Part shown: piece by piece, positions 21,761-32,884 of the stretch
How positions within the stretch are numbered: position 1 is the stretch's first letter
Layout of the letters: every line of letters starts with the position of its first letter
Assembly (NCBI GenBank): GCA_030278955.1
Contig: JAOANR010000002.1
Location: 12,141,982 to 12,205,981, forward strand
DNA length: 64,000 nt
Source: Hygrophila difformis
Taxonomy: Eukaryota; Streptophyta; Magnoliopsida; Lamiales; Acanthaceae
Reading direction: 5' to 3'
Program-made: the position numbers and the translations under genes
Notes under the pieces: model-generated
Told to the model about the DNA's origin: nothing
What the model saw: the letters and a program-made list of their open reading frames with translations, nothing else
Databases searched by the model: none

Positions 21761-23027
21761 GATGTGCCCTGTTGACGATAACATGAACAGCCTGGTTGTC
21801 CCGAACGACTGGCATAAGGAGATTATTGATTATTTCCTGAATCCTTCAAGCATGGATAACCCGAGCATCAAAGCCAAAGCTCTTCGGTTCTTATATGAGG
21901 AGGGAATTCTCTATAAAAGATCCTTGGAAGGTGTTCTGCTTAAATGCTTAGGCCCCGACGAAGCCAAACTTGCAATGGCGGAAGTTCATGAGTGAATATG
22001 CGGAGCTCATCGTGCTGGTTTGAGCATGCGATGGACACTTCATCGATATGGCTATTACTGGCCAACCATGTTCGACGATTGCATCCGCTTAGCAAAGGGT
22101 TGTTCGGCATGTAAGAGGCACGGGGATTTGAATCATTGCGAGTAACGAGTTTGAATTACTAGGATTACTCCTCCTTCCAATAAACGTCAGAAATATATCC
22201 TAGTGGCAACTGATTACTTCACCAAATGGGTAGAAGCTATCCCGCTCAAGAAGGTCAACTAAGATGTGATAGTCGACTTCATCGACAAACACATCTTACA
22301 CCGGTTTGGGATACCGCATTCTATCCTAACGGATCAAGGGACAGTGTTCGTCGGAAACCGAAAGCGGAATACACGGAAGGACTCGAGATCCGATTGTTGC
22401 ATTCCTCGCCATACTATCCACAAGCAAATGGCCAAGCGGAAGCAACAAACAAGAACATTATCCAGATTATCAAGAAAATGATAAAGGATAACCCTAGAAA
22501 ATGGCATGATCTCTTGTCCGAGGCATTATGGGTTATCAGGAATTCTAAGAGTACTATCACGGGTTTCGCCCCTTATCAATTAACTTATGGTCAAGAGGTA
22601 GTTTTGCCCTTGGAAATATCAGTCCCAAGTCCGCGGATTATTCTCCAAACATTAGTTCCCGATGATCAATATCAGGAAGAGATGATGCAGCAATTGAAGC
22701 AAGCAGACACGGTCCGATTAATGGCTATTGATAACTATACTCGGGAAGCCCAAAGAAGGGCTCGTCATTATAACAAATTCGGAAAGGAATTAACTTTCAA
22801 AGAATGTGATCTTGTTTGGAAAACAATATTACCAACAGTTAAGAGATTACGAGTTTGGAAAATAGTCCACCAATTGGGAAGGACCGTTTATTATTAATAA
22901 AATATTTAGCAACGGTGCGTACCAACTAATGGACAATGATGGAAATTTAGTACATCAAAGCATCGACGCTAGATATCTAAAGAAGTATTATCCTTCTGCT
23001 TGGGATAATGCTTTACAATCCGAGTAG
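21761..23027 (+). pseudogene. Tat integrase, broken
   Basis: Inserts element cDNA into the genome. The N-terminal zinc-binding region is at about 21980-22120 (HRYGYYWPTMFDDCIRLAKGCSACKRHG), after an in-frame stop. The DDE core is visible: Asp in TDYFTKWVEAIPL near 22212, Asp in ILTDQGT near 22331, and Glu in QANGQAEATNKN near 22436. The C-terminal part (NPRKWHDLLSEALW, TYGQEVVLPLEISV) continues to an end near YLKKYYPSAW and a stop at 23025-23027. Frameshifts occur near 22260, 22370 and 22900. The triad is kept but the gene cannot be read through. Confidence 0.85.
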
Positions 23028-23560
23028 ACAATACGGGAAGGAGAGATCTACAAAATGGGCCTATCAAAACCACATGTTTTGTTACGCATGGTCTATTTTG
23101 AAAGATCTTCATGCGGAAGACAACTCCTTTGTCAGAATCTGCAGCCGGAGCTCTCTCATTGTCATTAGGACCAAAGAACAGGTCTTGATCTCGAGATTTG
23201 AGCTTCGTATCCTGTCTGCCGCCTCCAGGAAAGATTCCCTGTAAGAATAGCCTGAGCCCCGCTCAGCACAGGGTCTTCCTCCTGGATATGAGAGCCCAGG
23301 GCTCTCGAGCAGAAGCCACCACCACAAGGGCATGCCTGAGAAACTCTTCTCTGGTCTCCGACGCTTAGGGGTGGCTCTTCTGATTACAATGAGGTGCCTC
23401 GGTCAAGAGAGGGTGATCCCTTTGTTCAGTAAGACAGTGGATCCACCCTCGGGAATACTTTTCCAAAATGCCGATACCAGAATACCAGCGCTCCGGTAGT
23501 TACGAAAAGTATATTTCCGAGTTTCCCCGGTTTGCAGATGGAGAAACCCATTCGGGGGGT
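23028..23560 (+). other. 3' non-coding region of the Tat element
   Basis: No coding sequence recognised. It ends in a G run (TTCGGGGGGT at 23551-23560) followed by TGTATATC, which could be a polypurine tract and LTR start. The ORFs on either strand here match nothing I know. Confidence 0.4.
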
Positions 23561-23830
23561 TGTATATCATCGAAGTAAGGGTTGGAAAAGGGCTGTAAAG
23601 CCCATAATCCATAATAAGGAAGTAACAAAAGTTACCGAGGGTGACTTTTCGTAAAACAAGCAAGAGCTAGGTATAGGGATAAGCGGAGTTTTTTGAAGAA
23701 GACGAGGATAACAAACAAGAAAGACCATGTTTGCGTGGATATAAACATGACCCTTAGTGATATTTATAGCCAAACAAATGGTTGATACCACTAAAAGTAG
23801 ATTAAATTTTGCGCCATTTATGGCGTGTAA

Positions 23831-26358
23831 TGTAACACCCCGGTTTTTGGTCACCCAGGTCGGGATGTCACCGCCACACCTTCCTAGTGAGACACGGTTT
23901 CTCCGTCTTACTAAAGAGATGCAAGGCTAGGTATTTCAGTGTTTAAAAATATTTAAAGCATTTGCAACCAGCCCATACAATATAGTCTCGAAAATAATAA
24001 TATCATAGCGCAGCGGAAATAGTATTTAAGTATAATATCACATCGGAAATGTAAATGCGACCAACATGGTCAAAACACGGGTTAAACAGACTCGTTTATT
24101 CTAATGTCTAATGCAAGAATTTAAATAATAAAGTTTGGAAAATATAAGTTTCCCCAATGCATGAATGTGCTCATGATCATTCCACATACTCTATAAGGAA
24201 AAAGGAAAATAAACGGTTTGGTCAGCACAACTTGCTGAGTAAGTTAACACATGCATGATCGTAGGGTTTAAAAGCCATTAATTTAACATTTACATAAAAA
24301 TATGATAATATTCATAAATAATTTAAATAAAGCCATAATTAATTTAAATAAAGCATTTAATAATTTAAAAGACAACAATTTAATATTTAACTATCCCCAT
24401 TACACCCAAGATTTAGTATTTCAAGAGTTTCACGATTGTATCGCGATGTCAACAAGTTTAGCCGGAAACCGGCGGCCGCAGCCGTATCTGCCATACCCAG
24501 TACCACTCCGGAGCCTCGGGAAACCTATAAGGATATTCACGAGAGTGTAGGCCATATATCTCATGCCGTTTTGGCAACATATCTCAAATATTTCGCGCGG
24601 GGTCACCATCGTCCATATAGGCACGAAGTGAATCATTAGGAGGGCACCCTGCAGAGCACTCACCCCCTAATTTTAAGGATCAAGTTTGTAAAGGGGATTT
24701 CCTAATTTCCATATTTCATATGATTATTTCAAAGAGTCTTCTACTCGTTTAAACCTTAAAGGCTAGTTTCACCGTTTCAACAAGATTTCAAGATTTGACT
24801 CGGTCAACCACAGTTTACTCCTAAATTCATTAAAAATCGAGTTTAATTCCTAAAATTCTGAAATTTTACCACTGACTGAAAACATCGAGATGAACAACTT
24901 TCATGTTTTAACTTTTTCAATCCGAGATACCGAAATAGGTCGAATACATCAATTTTCGTCATAACCTTAATCTGTCCGAAATTCGTATACAGCAGTTCAA
25001 GATTATCAAGATCTACCATATCAAAGCAACTCCAAATTTAATGAAATTTTACAGAGACCTTCATAATACATTTATATACAACTTTTATGTTCGGCCAAAG
25101 ATCTAAATCGGCCTAGAACTAATGTAAAAAACGTCATCAAGATCGAACCTAAGTTCTGTCAAGAAATTCAAGATCCAAGTTTCAGCAGTTCGGTTTCGGG
25201 TGGATTTCAAATACCAAAACGTCTCTAAAAATTCTGAACGTTTTACAGTAGATAGATCTAAGCCTTAGGAACGTTTTTCATGTTTTAAGTTTTTCCGTTT
25301 GAAGTCGTTTTAAGGTTTGGAAAAATTAGACAAGACTGTTGTGCCGGTAGAAAACATACATTGGCAGATTTACGAAAGATTTGTTTAAACTTTTAGGTTT
25401 GAATGTTTTAGTTACTCCCAAAACCATGTAAGTATTAACTTACTGATTTGTAGATATCCGGGATCGTCTATTTCGAAGGCGTGGCTTCCAGTCCTCCGTC
25501 TATCCTCTCCGTTCGTCGGGTTCTACGTTCTAGATCCGATTCGGGGCGAAGAAAGAAAAAGAAGAAGGTTAGGATTCGTTTTCGAATCGTATATGGAACA
25601 AGGATCGGATCGAAGCTTACCACGACGTTAGAGATCTTCAAAATTTCGTCCACGCAGTCCTTGCCTTGGTTTCGTGCCTCCGACGACTCCGGAACTAGGG
25701 TTTTCGGGCGTATAGAGAGTTGTAGGGTTCTGGAAAAGTGTTCGGAGCTTTCAAGAGGGCTTATTTATAGGTAAATAAGACCTAGGGGCGTCCAAGGTCT
25801 GCCTCTAAGGGTCTTGAGCCGAATGGTGTTCAACCGAAGTCGGAAAATCCGGATTCGGGCGAGTAAATCTCGCACCCAACAAATCTGCGGGGTGGCGCGG
25901 CCGTGGCGCGCCCATTGCCCATTGACCGCGCGGCCACCGCGCGGCTGCTGCCTGGACTTCGGTCCGGGCGGGTCGTGCGATCCGTCGTGCTTTTCCTCCA
26001 CTCTTTCGGACTTCTATCCCTTTATGCTCCCGGATTCCGATTTCCGGGGTACCTTCGGGTTGTTACTTTCTCTCTAAATTTTTACTCGGGTCTAATTGCA
26101 TGTTCGGATTCGAATTCTCGAGTTCATTGGTGTCGGGTTTTGGTGTACAATTTATTTACCTTTAATAATTCTTTTTATTTAATTAAATTCCTTTAATTCC
26201 TTTTTAAATTAAATCTCATTTCTCATTTCCTTATCTTTATTTATTTATTTACTGAATTTATCTATTTATGATATTTATTTTATTTATTGTTTATTTATTT
26301 AATTATTGTTTTACTTATTTAATTATTGTTTTATGTTGCAAAATTCTCGGGTATTACA
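23831..26358 (-). repeat. Solo LTR of the element A family
   Basis: 2528 bases, TGTAACACCCC...GGGTATTACA, flanked by the perfect duplication TGTAA (23826-23830 and 26359-26363). No internal sequence remains, so it is a solo LTR left by recombination. It shares TATA box, stem-loops and GC-rich U3 with 16849-19692 but is clearly diverged. That divergence makes it useful for covariation: GACC/GGTC at 24059-24071, CAGCA/TGCTG at 24223-24237 and TAGTGAGAC/GTCTTACTA at 23885-23913. Confidence 0.93.
25761..25770 (-). promoter_or_regulatory. TATA box of the solo LTR
   Basis: The minus strand reads CTATAAATAA, at the equivalent place to the boxes at 801 and 19136. Confidence 0.6.
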
Positions 26359-26999
26359 TGTAACTTCCGCGAACAGTGGATGGTCACGTCATTCTCTGTG
26401 TAAAACTGCCTCGAAAAGGCACGATTGCAGCGGTTACCAAGAATGGATGAATACGAATTTGCGTATCCCAACGGACATCCATTCAAAATCTCCTAAAATG
26501 ACGGGCGTCATCATTAACTGACACCCCGAGCTAAGGAGGTATCAGATCTTTTCAGCGAATAAGGCCAAAACGTGGCCAAGTGTTCCACTGAAAAATAGGG
26601 GCAATTTTTTAATACATAAAAATTGTGTTAATCCAGCCCACATACATATCTAGGCCGAATTTGCATAAGGGCCCAATTTCTAGGATGATACGGAAGAGAC
26701 AGCCCAAGACCAGCCCCTGGACCCCGAGGGACATCGCCCCAGCAAGCCAACCTACCTAAATAACGGTGCAACCCAGAGAAAGCCATACTCCAGCACGATA
26801 ACTACCCGAGTACCACGAGTTAGAGGAAGCGGTTCCAGTATGGTACGAGGTGACGTCACCCCGAGTGAAGACTCTCCTCACCCTCGCGGAAGCCTTATCC
26901 GCGCCAATACCAGAATAAAGGCGGGGAAGATCTTTATGAATTTCATCCTTATCCCTTTCCTCCAACCGGTGCCTCTCAACGAACAGGCACCAGACGTTG

Positions 27000-27007
27000 T
27001 ATAAATA
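27000..27007 (+). promoter_or_regulatory. TATA box in the presumed Tat LTR
   Basis: TATAAATA, followed about 60 bases on by a pyrimidine-rich run. This is the best core promoter candidate on the plus strand of this region. Confidence 0.5.
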
Positions 27008-27275
27008 CTAGAACTCAAGATGTAATCTAGGTTCCTCAACCACCAAACATTTTAATACAATGTCTTTACTTTTCCAGTGCTTTACTTTTATTTATCGCTT
27101 TCCTTAATGCTTTCTTTACTGCTTTTTTACTGCTTTCCTTTACTGCTTTATTTCATTTCCTTAGTTTGTTTCGTGATGCTCTAGTTCCTAGCATCTCTTG
27201 GGACTGTTCTCGTCCTGCCTTCCGTCTTGAAGGCTCTGTCTAGAGGATTAAGCGTTACCCAAAATGGGAGTAACA

Positions 27276-27575
27276 ATGCCAAAAAGTAAAATTTTATGAC
27301 CTCTTTTTCTTACGCCCTCATTCCTAACGATCTTGTCATGTTTAACTTTTTTGCACTGTTCATTATTTAAGTTTGACTCAATTTTATTGTATGTATATAT
27401 TCGGAACAAATATTCGAGTTGGGACTTGTTAGAATCGTATGATTATATAGTTATAGAATATATATTTTACATAATTTTTTGTTGTACATATTTTGAGATA
27501 CTAACGGTTGAAAATGTGCATTGGATTGTGTGCAGAAGTCAAACAAAAAAATTAAATGGGATGGAGAGAGTAATT
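27276..27575 (+). mobile_element. Stowaway-like MITE remnant
   Basis: The right end AAATGGGATGGAGAGAGTA (about 27553-27571) resembles the complement of the common plant Stowaway/mariner end CTCCCTCCGTCCC. The AT-rich body fits such elements. The matching left end is not seen, so it is truncated or decayed. Confidence 0.45.
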
Positions 27576-27810
27576 TTGTTTGGCCCTTCTCCCGTGTTCG
27601 AGAGATGATGAGAATTGTGGAACAATATGAAAAAAGGTTTGAAGCGTTGATGAATAGCTATTTGACACTCCTCCCAAATCCAAAGAGATTATAACAATGT
27701 CATGGCTACTCATTTTTCTATATAAATTTTGAATCTCCATGCTTTCAATTTTTACTAATGAGTTAAAATACCAAAGATACCCTTAATGAGTTGATTTAAA
27801 GGTTGACGAC
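27576..27810. other. Unassigned AT-rich sequence
   Basis: No gene or repeat boundary recognised. It lies between the MITE remnant and the DNA-transposon-like element. Confidence 0.4.
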
Positions 27811-29751
27811 ACTAACCATTTATGTTGAGGGCACCCACCCTAGTAATTATTGAAGTAGAGTGTTCAAGGCACACACTTCAAATGTTTAATGCACCCACCA
27901 CCTTTCTTCTTCTTCCCAAAACCCTACCCAAACCCTTAAATCCATTTTTTTCATATCTCATTCCAACCGAGAAGAACATCACCAGAGATTATTCTTAAGT
28001 AATGGTGGTGAAAAAGGTAGCACAAATACACATATTTTACGTAGATTTTGCACATTGAAGTCATTACTCTGCTGCATCTCGCCCATCTGCATATTCGACT
28101 ATTTATGGCCATGTGTAATAAACAATTTCGGCCAATACTGGTCGAAATTGAGGCGAATTTTCTGCTGACTATGGCCGAAAACTGTTTAAATGATTGATTT
28201 AGCAACTAGCAATAAAAGGCCAATGACGGCTGTGCGTAAGAAGGATTTTCGGCCAGTATAAGTCGAAAATAAGTATGATTTGATGGCCAAAAATTTTTTA
28301 GAGTAGTTTTTTTTTTTATCATTCAGTAATCAACCAAAAATGGTCGTTTCGTTTTGTACATTTTCTGTCAGATTTTGTCTAAAATAACCTTTAATTTCAG
28401 TTGTTATTGGCCGTAAATGCCTTCAGGTTATATTTAACTATGTTATATTGAAATCATTTGCAAGATAAGCGCACATCATCAAGCAAATAATGTATTTTAC
28501 CACAAGAGTACCAAGTTAGCGTTGATGTCATATCCACATATTATGCGGAACCCATAAATAACAACTGAAATCATCCAAAAAAATACAACCAACCAAACAA
28601 TACATATCGAATCTAACCCCACGGGCCTCCCCATTTGCCACACCCCTTACTAGTGCTGGGTGATGGATCCTCTCGCTCCAGCTGGGTAGTGGATAGACCT
28701 GCATCACTATAATTCCCTGGTGTGGTATACGCCTACTGCATGGCAATACGTACTTCATGAAGGATGAGGTCACCACAATGTGCACTCCACCAATCCAGAT
28801 AAGGGTGAATGTACCCACGTGCCATGGCGATCCGGTGCATGGCCAACATACCGTGTCGGCGTCTGTATGTGGCGGTAGGCTGAAATTCCTCTGTAAATAA
28901 ATAAATTCAAACAATCAGTAATCATTCCACATAATTAAACATGAACAAGAGGAAACTAGTAGTAGCGAAATCAAGCAACAAATGGGAAAAAAAAAGATGA
29001 AACTCATGAAATTTCGGCCACTACTAGCCGAAACCCCACCCACATTTCGGGCACCATCGGCTGAAACCAACACAAAATTTTAGCCAATATCGGCCGGCAA
29101 TTGAATGGGAAATTGGAAAAGAAGTAACAACTTTCGACCACATTCGGCCAAAAAATGTATTACGACGTGGCCAATAACGACCGAATCCGCCATCCGCCAG
29201 CTATGACCTCTTCTCCTGCAAACCCAAACCAACCTGATGGATAGAAACCCAAATTATCATCACATTTGACTGAAACAAAAATTACCCATAAATTCACAAA
29301 CAAATGTACTGCGCATAACTTAAAAATCAAAACAAAAAAGGAACCCTAGCGAAAACTGATTTGAAATGGGAAAACTTACCTCTTCCAACTCCTCCACCGC
29401 CTCTTGTCGACGCGCTGCCACTTCCACCACTGCCGCCTTCGTGCCGGTTGGGACCTGCATCCACCATCGCCGTTGAATTGGTGAGGGAGGGTGAAGGGTT
29501 ACGGTGGTTATAGATGGGGAATGAGAGTTGTTTGTGTGTTTGAATGAGTGAGAAAGTTTTATTAAAGTGGGTGCCCTTAACTTTTGAGAGGTAGCACTCA
29601 ACATTGTGTATTTTTTGTCTATGATGACACTTTAGGTATAATATATCTGCGTGTCCCAAACATTATTGATTTTTTATGTTTTTTTTGGGAAGGGTGGCTT
29701 CAACGTTGGGTTTTTTATGGGTTTTTAGTGGGTGCACATATCCGCACCGAA
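27811..29751 (-). mobile_element. DNA-transposon-like element (possibly MULE-type), copy 1
   Basis: Read on the minus strand it begins near 29751 with GTGCGGATATGTGCACCCAC, closely matching the left edge of copy 2 at 40479. Both ends hold imperfect inverted stretches around ATGTTGAG...GCACCCAC (27821 region and about 29570-29610), suggesting long degenerate terminal inverted repeats. The interior has two clusters of GGCCGAAA-type palindromes (about 28120-28420 and 29010-29190) and a gene-like structure. The superfamily is uncertain, and no transposase was recognised. Confidence 0.4.
28733..29467 (-). CDS. Possible two-exon gene inside the transposon-like element (81 aa)
   Basis: Candidate spliced gene, not recognised. 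Exon 1 runs from an ATG at 29467 to 29380 and encodes a Gly/Ser-rich stretch starting MVDAGPNRHEGG. A donor GTAAG lies at 29379. A pyrimidine-rich tract ending in TTTACAG gives an acceptor at 28891-28892. Exon 2 (28890-28733) starts EEFQPTATYRRRHGM and stops at TAG 28733-28735. The two exons join in frame. The copy at 40741 keeps the ATG, the donor context and, past its intron, a similar acceptor and CCTACCGCC block, so the structure is shared. The reading frame itself is not well conserved, so it may be a captured host fragment or a chance frame. Confidence 0.35.
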
Positions 29752-30802
29752 TTGTTTTTTGAGGTGAAAAATTCGGAGCCTTATACATCCCTTTCAATTT
29801 ATTTTTTCTTGGTTGATAATTTGTTTGATTTTCATTAATTCGATTCGGCTTCCCTACGTAGCTAACACATCTAACCTCCTAGAGTATTTCAGAATTCCAC
29901 AATTGTTCAGCTTGTTCTAAATATTGTGAGAGATGGTTTTGTTGTGTATTTACTACTTTCTCCATATTTATAGATTTTTTGGGGGGTTATGTTTCTTTCG
30001 AGTTTGGATATGAGCTGGGGCGTGCTGACTGATAATGTATATGTGCTGGGTGTTAATGAGCTGTGTACTGGGCATTTAATGGTATCTGGGCTGTATAAAA
30101 ATACTTAGCACATACAAAGCATTCATTCAGTGTCTTAGCAGGAGCTCATTCAGCTCCCAAACCAAATCAGTTTCTTTCTACTTTGTTTGGGTGTAGGCAA
30201 GGAATTCAAACATTAAATGGCCCAAAGCGCATGCACCCGTCTGCAACACGGACAAGATTAGAGAGTAATACTCTCGGTGTTGATAGATCATGCCGCCTTT
30301 AGACGTCATTCCATCTATCGCTCTCAGCTTTCTCATCTTTCCCTCTGCACGACCCTACCATTGTCACTCTTCGCCATTTCACCTTCGTCGCAGGCTTTAA
30401 TCCACCTCAAAGTCCATTATTAGATTTCACTGCATTTTATGCAGGTATTTAAATGTGCATTTTATTAGATTTAAGAGTGCATTTTATACACTTTTAAATC
30501 TGTGGTTATATTTTTCCATTATTTGATTGAGATTTTTTCTGAAAAAGTGATGAGTCTTCTAAATTTATGAAGTATTTCATTCACGTAGTGCAAAAACTCC
30601 ATCAATTACTTAAATCACAGTAAGTTGGTCGTGGTGTTTCTTTCCCATAACTAGAATATATAATACTTGATCGATATTTTTGTATGTGAATTTGGAATTG
30701 TAAGAATTTAGCTCTTATTCTCCGTTTTAAATAGAAATGTGATTGAATTCATTTGTTTCAATATAGTCGATAGTTGCTCCTTAGGGAGAAGACTATACAA
30801 TG
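29752..30802 (+). other. Unassigned region with one promoter-like site
   Basis: No protein recognised. TATAAAAATA at 30094-30103 is followed by CAT-rich sequence resembling a transcription start, and CT-rich sequence with an ATG near 30290 follows. It may be an old LTR fragment or a decayed gene 5' end. Confidence 0.35.
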
Positions 30803-30922
30803 AGGATGTTTGGGAGCCAGCGGATCGGCTAGCAGATAGCAAATTCGAAGAGAAGATTGTCTTACAATTATCTCTCCGAACCCACTATCCGCTAGCAGAT
30901 CCGCTAACGCCCAAACATCCCC
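30803..30922 (+). mobile_element. Short MITE-like inverted-repeat element
   Basis: About 120 bases with inverted ends: GGATGTTTGGG on the left and CCCAAACATCC on the right. A second inverted pair lies inside (AGCGGATC...GCTAGCAGATAG against CTATCCGCTAGCAGATCCGCT). No coding capacity. The target duplication is unclear, so the superfamily (possibly hAT) is a guess. Confidence 0.6.
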
Positions 30923-31012
30923 ATTATTTGGCTCTTGCAGTTGTAAGTTCAAATTGAATAGATTCCTCGACAAAGGAGCATTCAATATGTGTGTAACACA
31001 GTGAGCCAAGAC
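30923..31012. other. Host sequence left of the non-autonomous element
   Basis: Short non-coding stretch that would continue at 39197 before the 31018-39191 insertion. Confidence 0.5.
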
Positions 31013-31017
31013 ATGTC
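31013..31017. repeat. Target site duplication ATGTC, left copy
   Basis: Precedes the LTR start TGCCGTAG at 31018 and matches 39192-39196. Confidence 0.9.
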
Positions 31018-32869
31018 TGCCGTAGCCGGCCCAACCAACCAGACTGACAGATGGACCGATCCGGATATTTGGACAGACAGAAAAATATTCTGAATTATCC
31101 GGATCCAAATGCCAGTGGACCTGAATTAATTAAATGGAGAAGGACAAAGGATGGCCCAGTCCATTTAAAGGCCCAACAAAGCAACCTCAAAATTGAATTT
31201 GGCCCAGTGACACATAACGCATATTCATCTTGCCTTAACTTCCTAGGCTACAAGATTAACGCGATCCCAACTTGCGTTAAGGATATAGGCTCGCAAAAGA
31301 AGAACGCAGTTTCATTCTGCGTTAGAGTTCTTCTTCTCCATGACGATGCCGATCGTCGCCCTCCTCCGTTCATCCAATTTCTGCCCCATCGCGGCCACCG
31401 GCGTTCGCCCTCCATTTCCGATGGTCTACTCGTCAGCTTCGCCCCGACCACCAGCACCTTCAGTTCACATGGCCGCCGCCCGGCGAATACCTCACCTACG
31501 GCCACTGCGATCGTCACCTCCGGCGTGTCTCTCCTGCTCCGGCGAAGCCTCATCGTCCCCGCTAACCTTCCGAAGCCATCGTCCTCGACCTCCCTCGCCC
31601 TCATCCTCCCCTGGAATTCCAGCAAGGCAGCAGCGGCAGCGAGCCTCATCTTCCGACCACCTCCGTTGAAGAAAACCCTTAAGTTATCCTTTCACAATGC
31701 TCCGGCCAAGAGGGGAACTTCCCTGTTCGCCATTAGAGCTGAGGAGCAGCCCTCGACCGTGTCTCCGGTCGCCTCCTTAATTACTCCGGCCACCCCGAAA
31801 AGCGTAACTCCGACAAAGAAGAAAACCTCGATTTGCCGCAACTCTTCTCCGGCAAAGCTTCCATCGCCGATCACCCTCATCCTACCTCTGCCCGACCACC
31901 TTGCGCTTCGCCCCAGTCATCTCCGAGGGCGCCAGTTTGTATCTCCGTCGTCGTCGACTTCCGAAGCGCATCTCCGGCCAATCCTCCATCTCTGGCGAGG
32001 CTGTTGCTGCCATCTTCATCATCGAACGATTGCTACGGCGCCAAGCTCAGCGTCGTCTCTTGTTCTGCGTCGTCCACTGCCTCCAATGGTCTACGACGCT
32101 ATGCAGCCGAGCGTCGTACCTCCTCCCATGCTCAGCATCGTCCTTTGTATAGCGTCGTCACTGATCTTCAGTATAGCACCGTCCATTTCCATACTGCCTA
32201 GCGTCGTCCGCCCCTACCATTTCAAATTTCCTCTTGAGCGCATGGGTAGGGAACTCCCGGGTGTAAAGATCCTCCAGTACAATAATTTGAAAGTTGTCTC
32301 TCATGGACCCCGAGGTCCCGTCCCCTCCTCCGCAGGACTCCGAAATTCATTCCTCAATTGTGCTACGACGTAGTCCCTTTCAGCTTGGTGTCCTCCGAGC
32401 CCTTTTGAGTATAGCGTCGTATTTAATAATTTAATTTCCCTTGTTTAAATTATATTAGCACTTGTTTACTTATTTGTAATGGGTTGATTAAAGCCCCTAA
32501 TTAGTTGTTTAGCTTAATTAATCCATGTACTTAGGGTTTGCCTATATATAGGGCTCTCCCAACACTTTGTTCTTCACCTTATGCAATTTATTGAACACTT
32601 GCTTGAATAGCATATCAATTATTCTTAAGCTCACTTGAGAGATTGTGGGATCCGAAAACCCTCAAAATTCTAATTGTGTTTGTAGCTTGAGCTAACATCA
32701 CAATTCTTGGATTTTTGAAGCTAAATCCAAGGTTGATTTTCCCTTGTTGCATAAACATTGGAGAAAGCTTCCCTATCCAACTCTTGTTCTTCAACCCCCA
32801 TTTCTTCCATCCTTTGATTTTCTTTTCAATCTATTGATTTCTTTGTTTTGGATCTTGGAGCCTACACCA
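31018..32869 (+). repeat. 5' LTR of the non-autonomous element
   Basis: TGCCGTAG...CTACACCA. U3 holds interrupted palindromes of the AACGCA/TGCGTT type (31215-31237 decayed, 31256-31280, 31303-31323). A GC-rich stretch (31330-32230) with many AGCGTCGT copies follows, then a TATA box at 32543-32551. The long open frame at 31051-32373 is not recognised as a protein. Confidence 0.92.
32543..32551 (+). promoter_or_regulatory. TATA box of the 5' LTR
   Basis: TATATATAG, followed by CTCTCCCAACAC. Conserved at 38866-38874 in the 3' LTR. R-U5 would be the last 300 bases of the LTR. Confidence 0.7.
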
Positions 32870-32871
32870 TT

Positions 32872-32884
32872 TGGTATCAGAGCC
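32872..32884 (+). other. Primer-binding site for initiator tRNA-Met
   Basis: TGGTATCAGAGCC, two bases after the LTR end CTACACCA. Complementary to the 3' end of plant initiator tRNA-Met. Confidence 0.9.

Larger units (their letters stand above)
19693..27275 (+). mobile_element. Tat-lineage Ty3/gypsy element, 3' half, broken
   Basis: Plus-strand remnant starting mid-ORF where element A inserted. Domain order is reverse transcriptase, RNase H, a second archaeal-type RNase H, and integrase. The second RNase H is the mark of the plant Tat/Ogre group. After the integrase end at 23027 comes non-coding 3' sequence and a presumed 3' LTR (about 23561-27275) that holds a solo LTR of the element A family. 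The right boundary near GTAACA at 27275 is inferred only from LTR-like features; no duplication could be matched. Confidence 0.75.
23561..27275 (+). repeat. Presumed 3' LTR of the Tat element, split by a solo LTR
   Basis: About 1.2 kb if the solo LTR and its duplication are removed. Start (TGTATATC after a G run) and end (GTAACA at 27275) are inferred. The right half has a clear core promoter (TATAAATA at 27000-27007), followed by CT-rich sequence, as expected in an LTR. Confidence 0.45.

Noticed and set aside
28528..28914. 128-codon minus-strand ORF as a transposase
   Set aside because: No catalytic motif; it overlaps the better supported spliced model in another frame.
30290..30410. Possible host gene start (ATG after CT-rich sequence)
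   Set aside because: The frame stops after about 37 codons and no exon continuation could be recognised.
31051..32373. 440-codon ORF in the 5' LTR of the non-autonomous element as a host gene
   Set aside because: Pro/Ser-rich, no known domain, open in several frames of a GC-rich stretch and duplicated only because it lies in the LTR.
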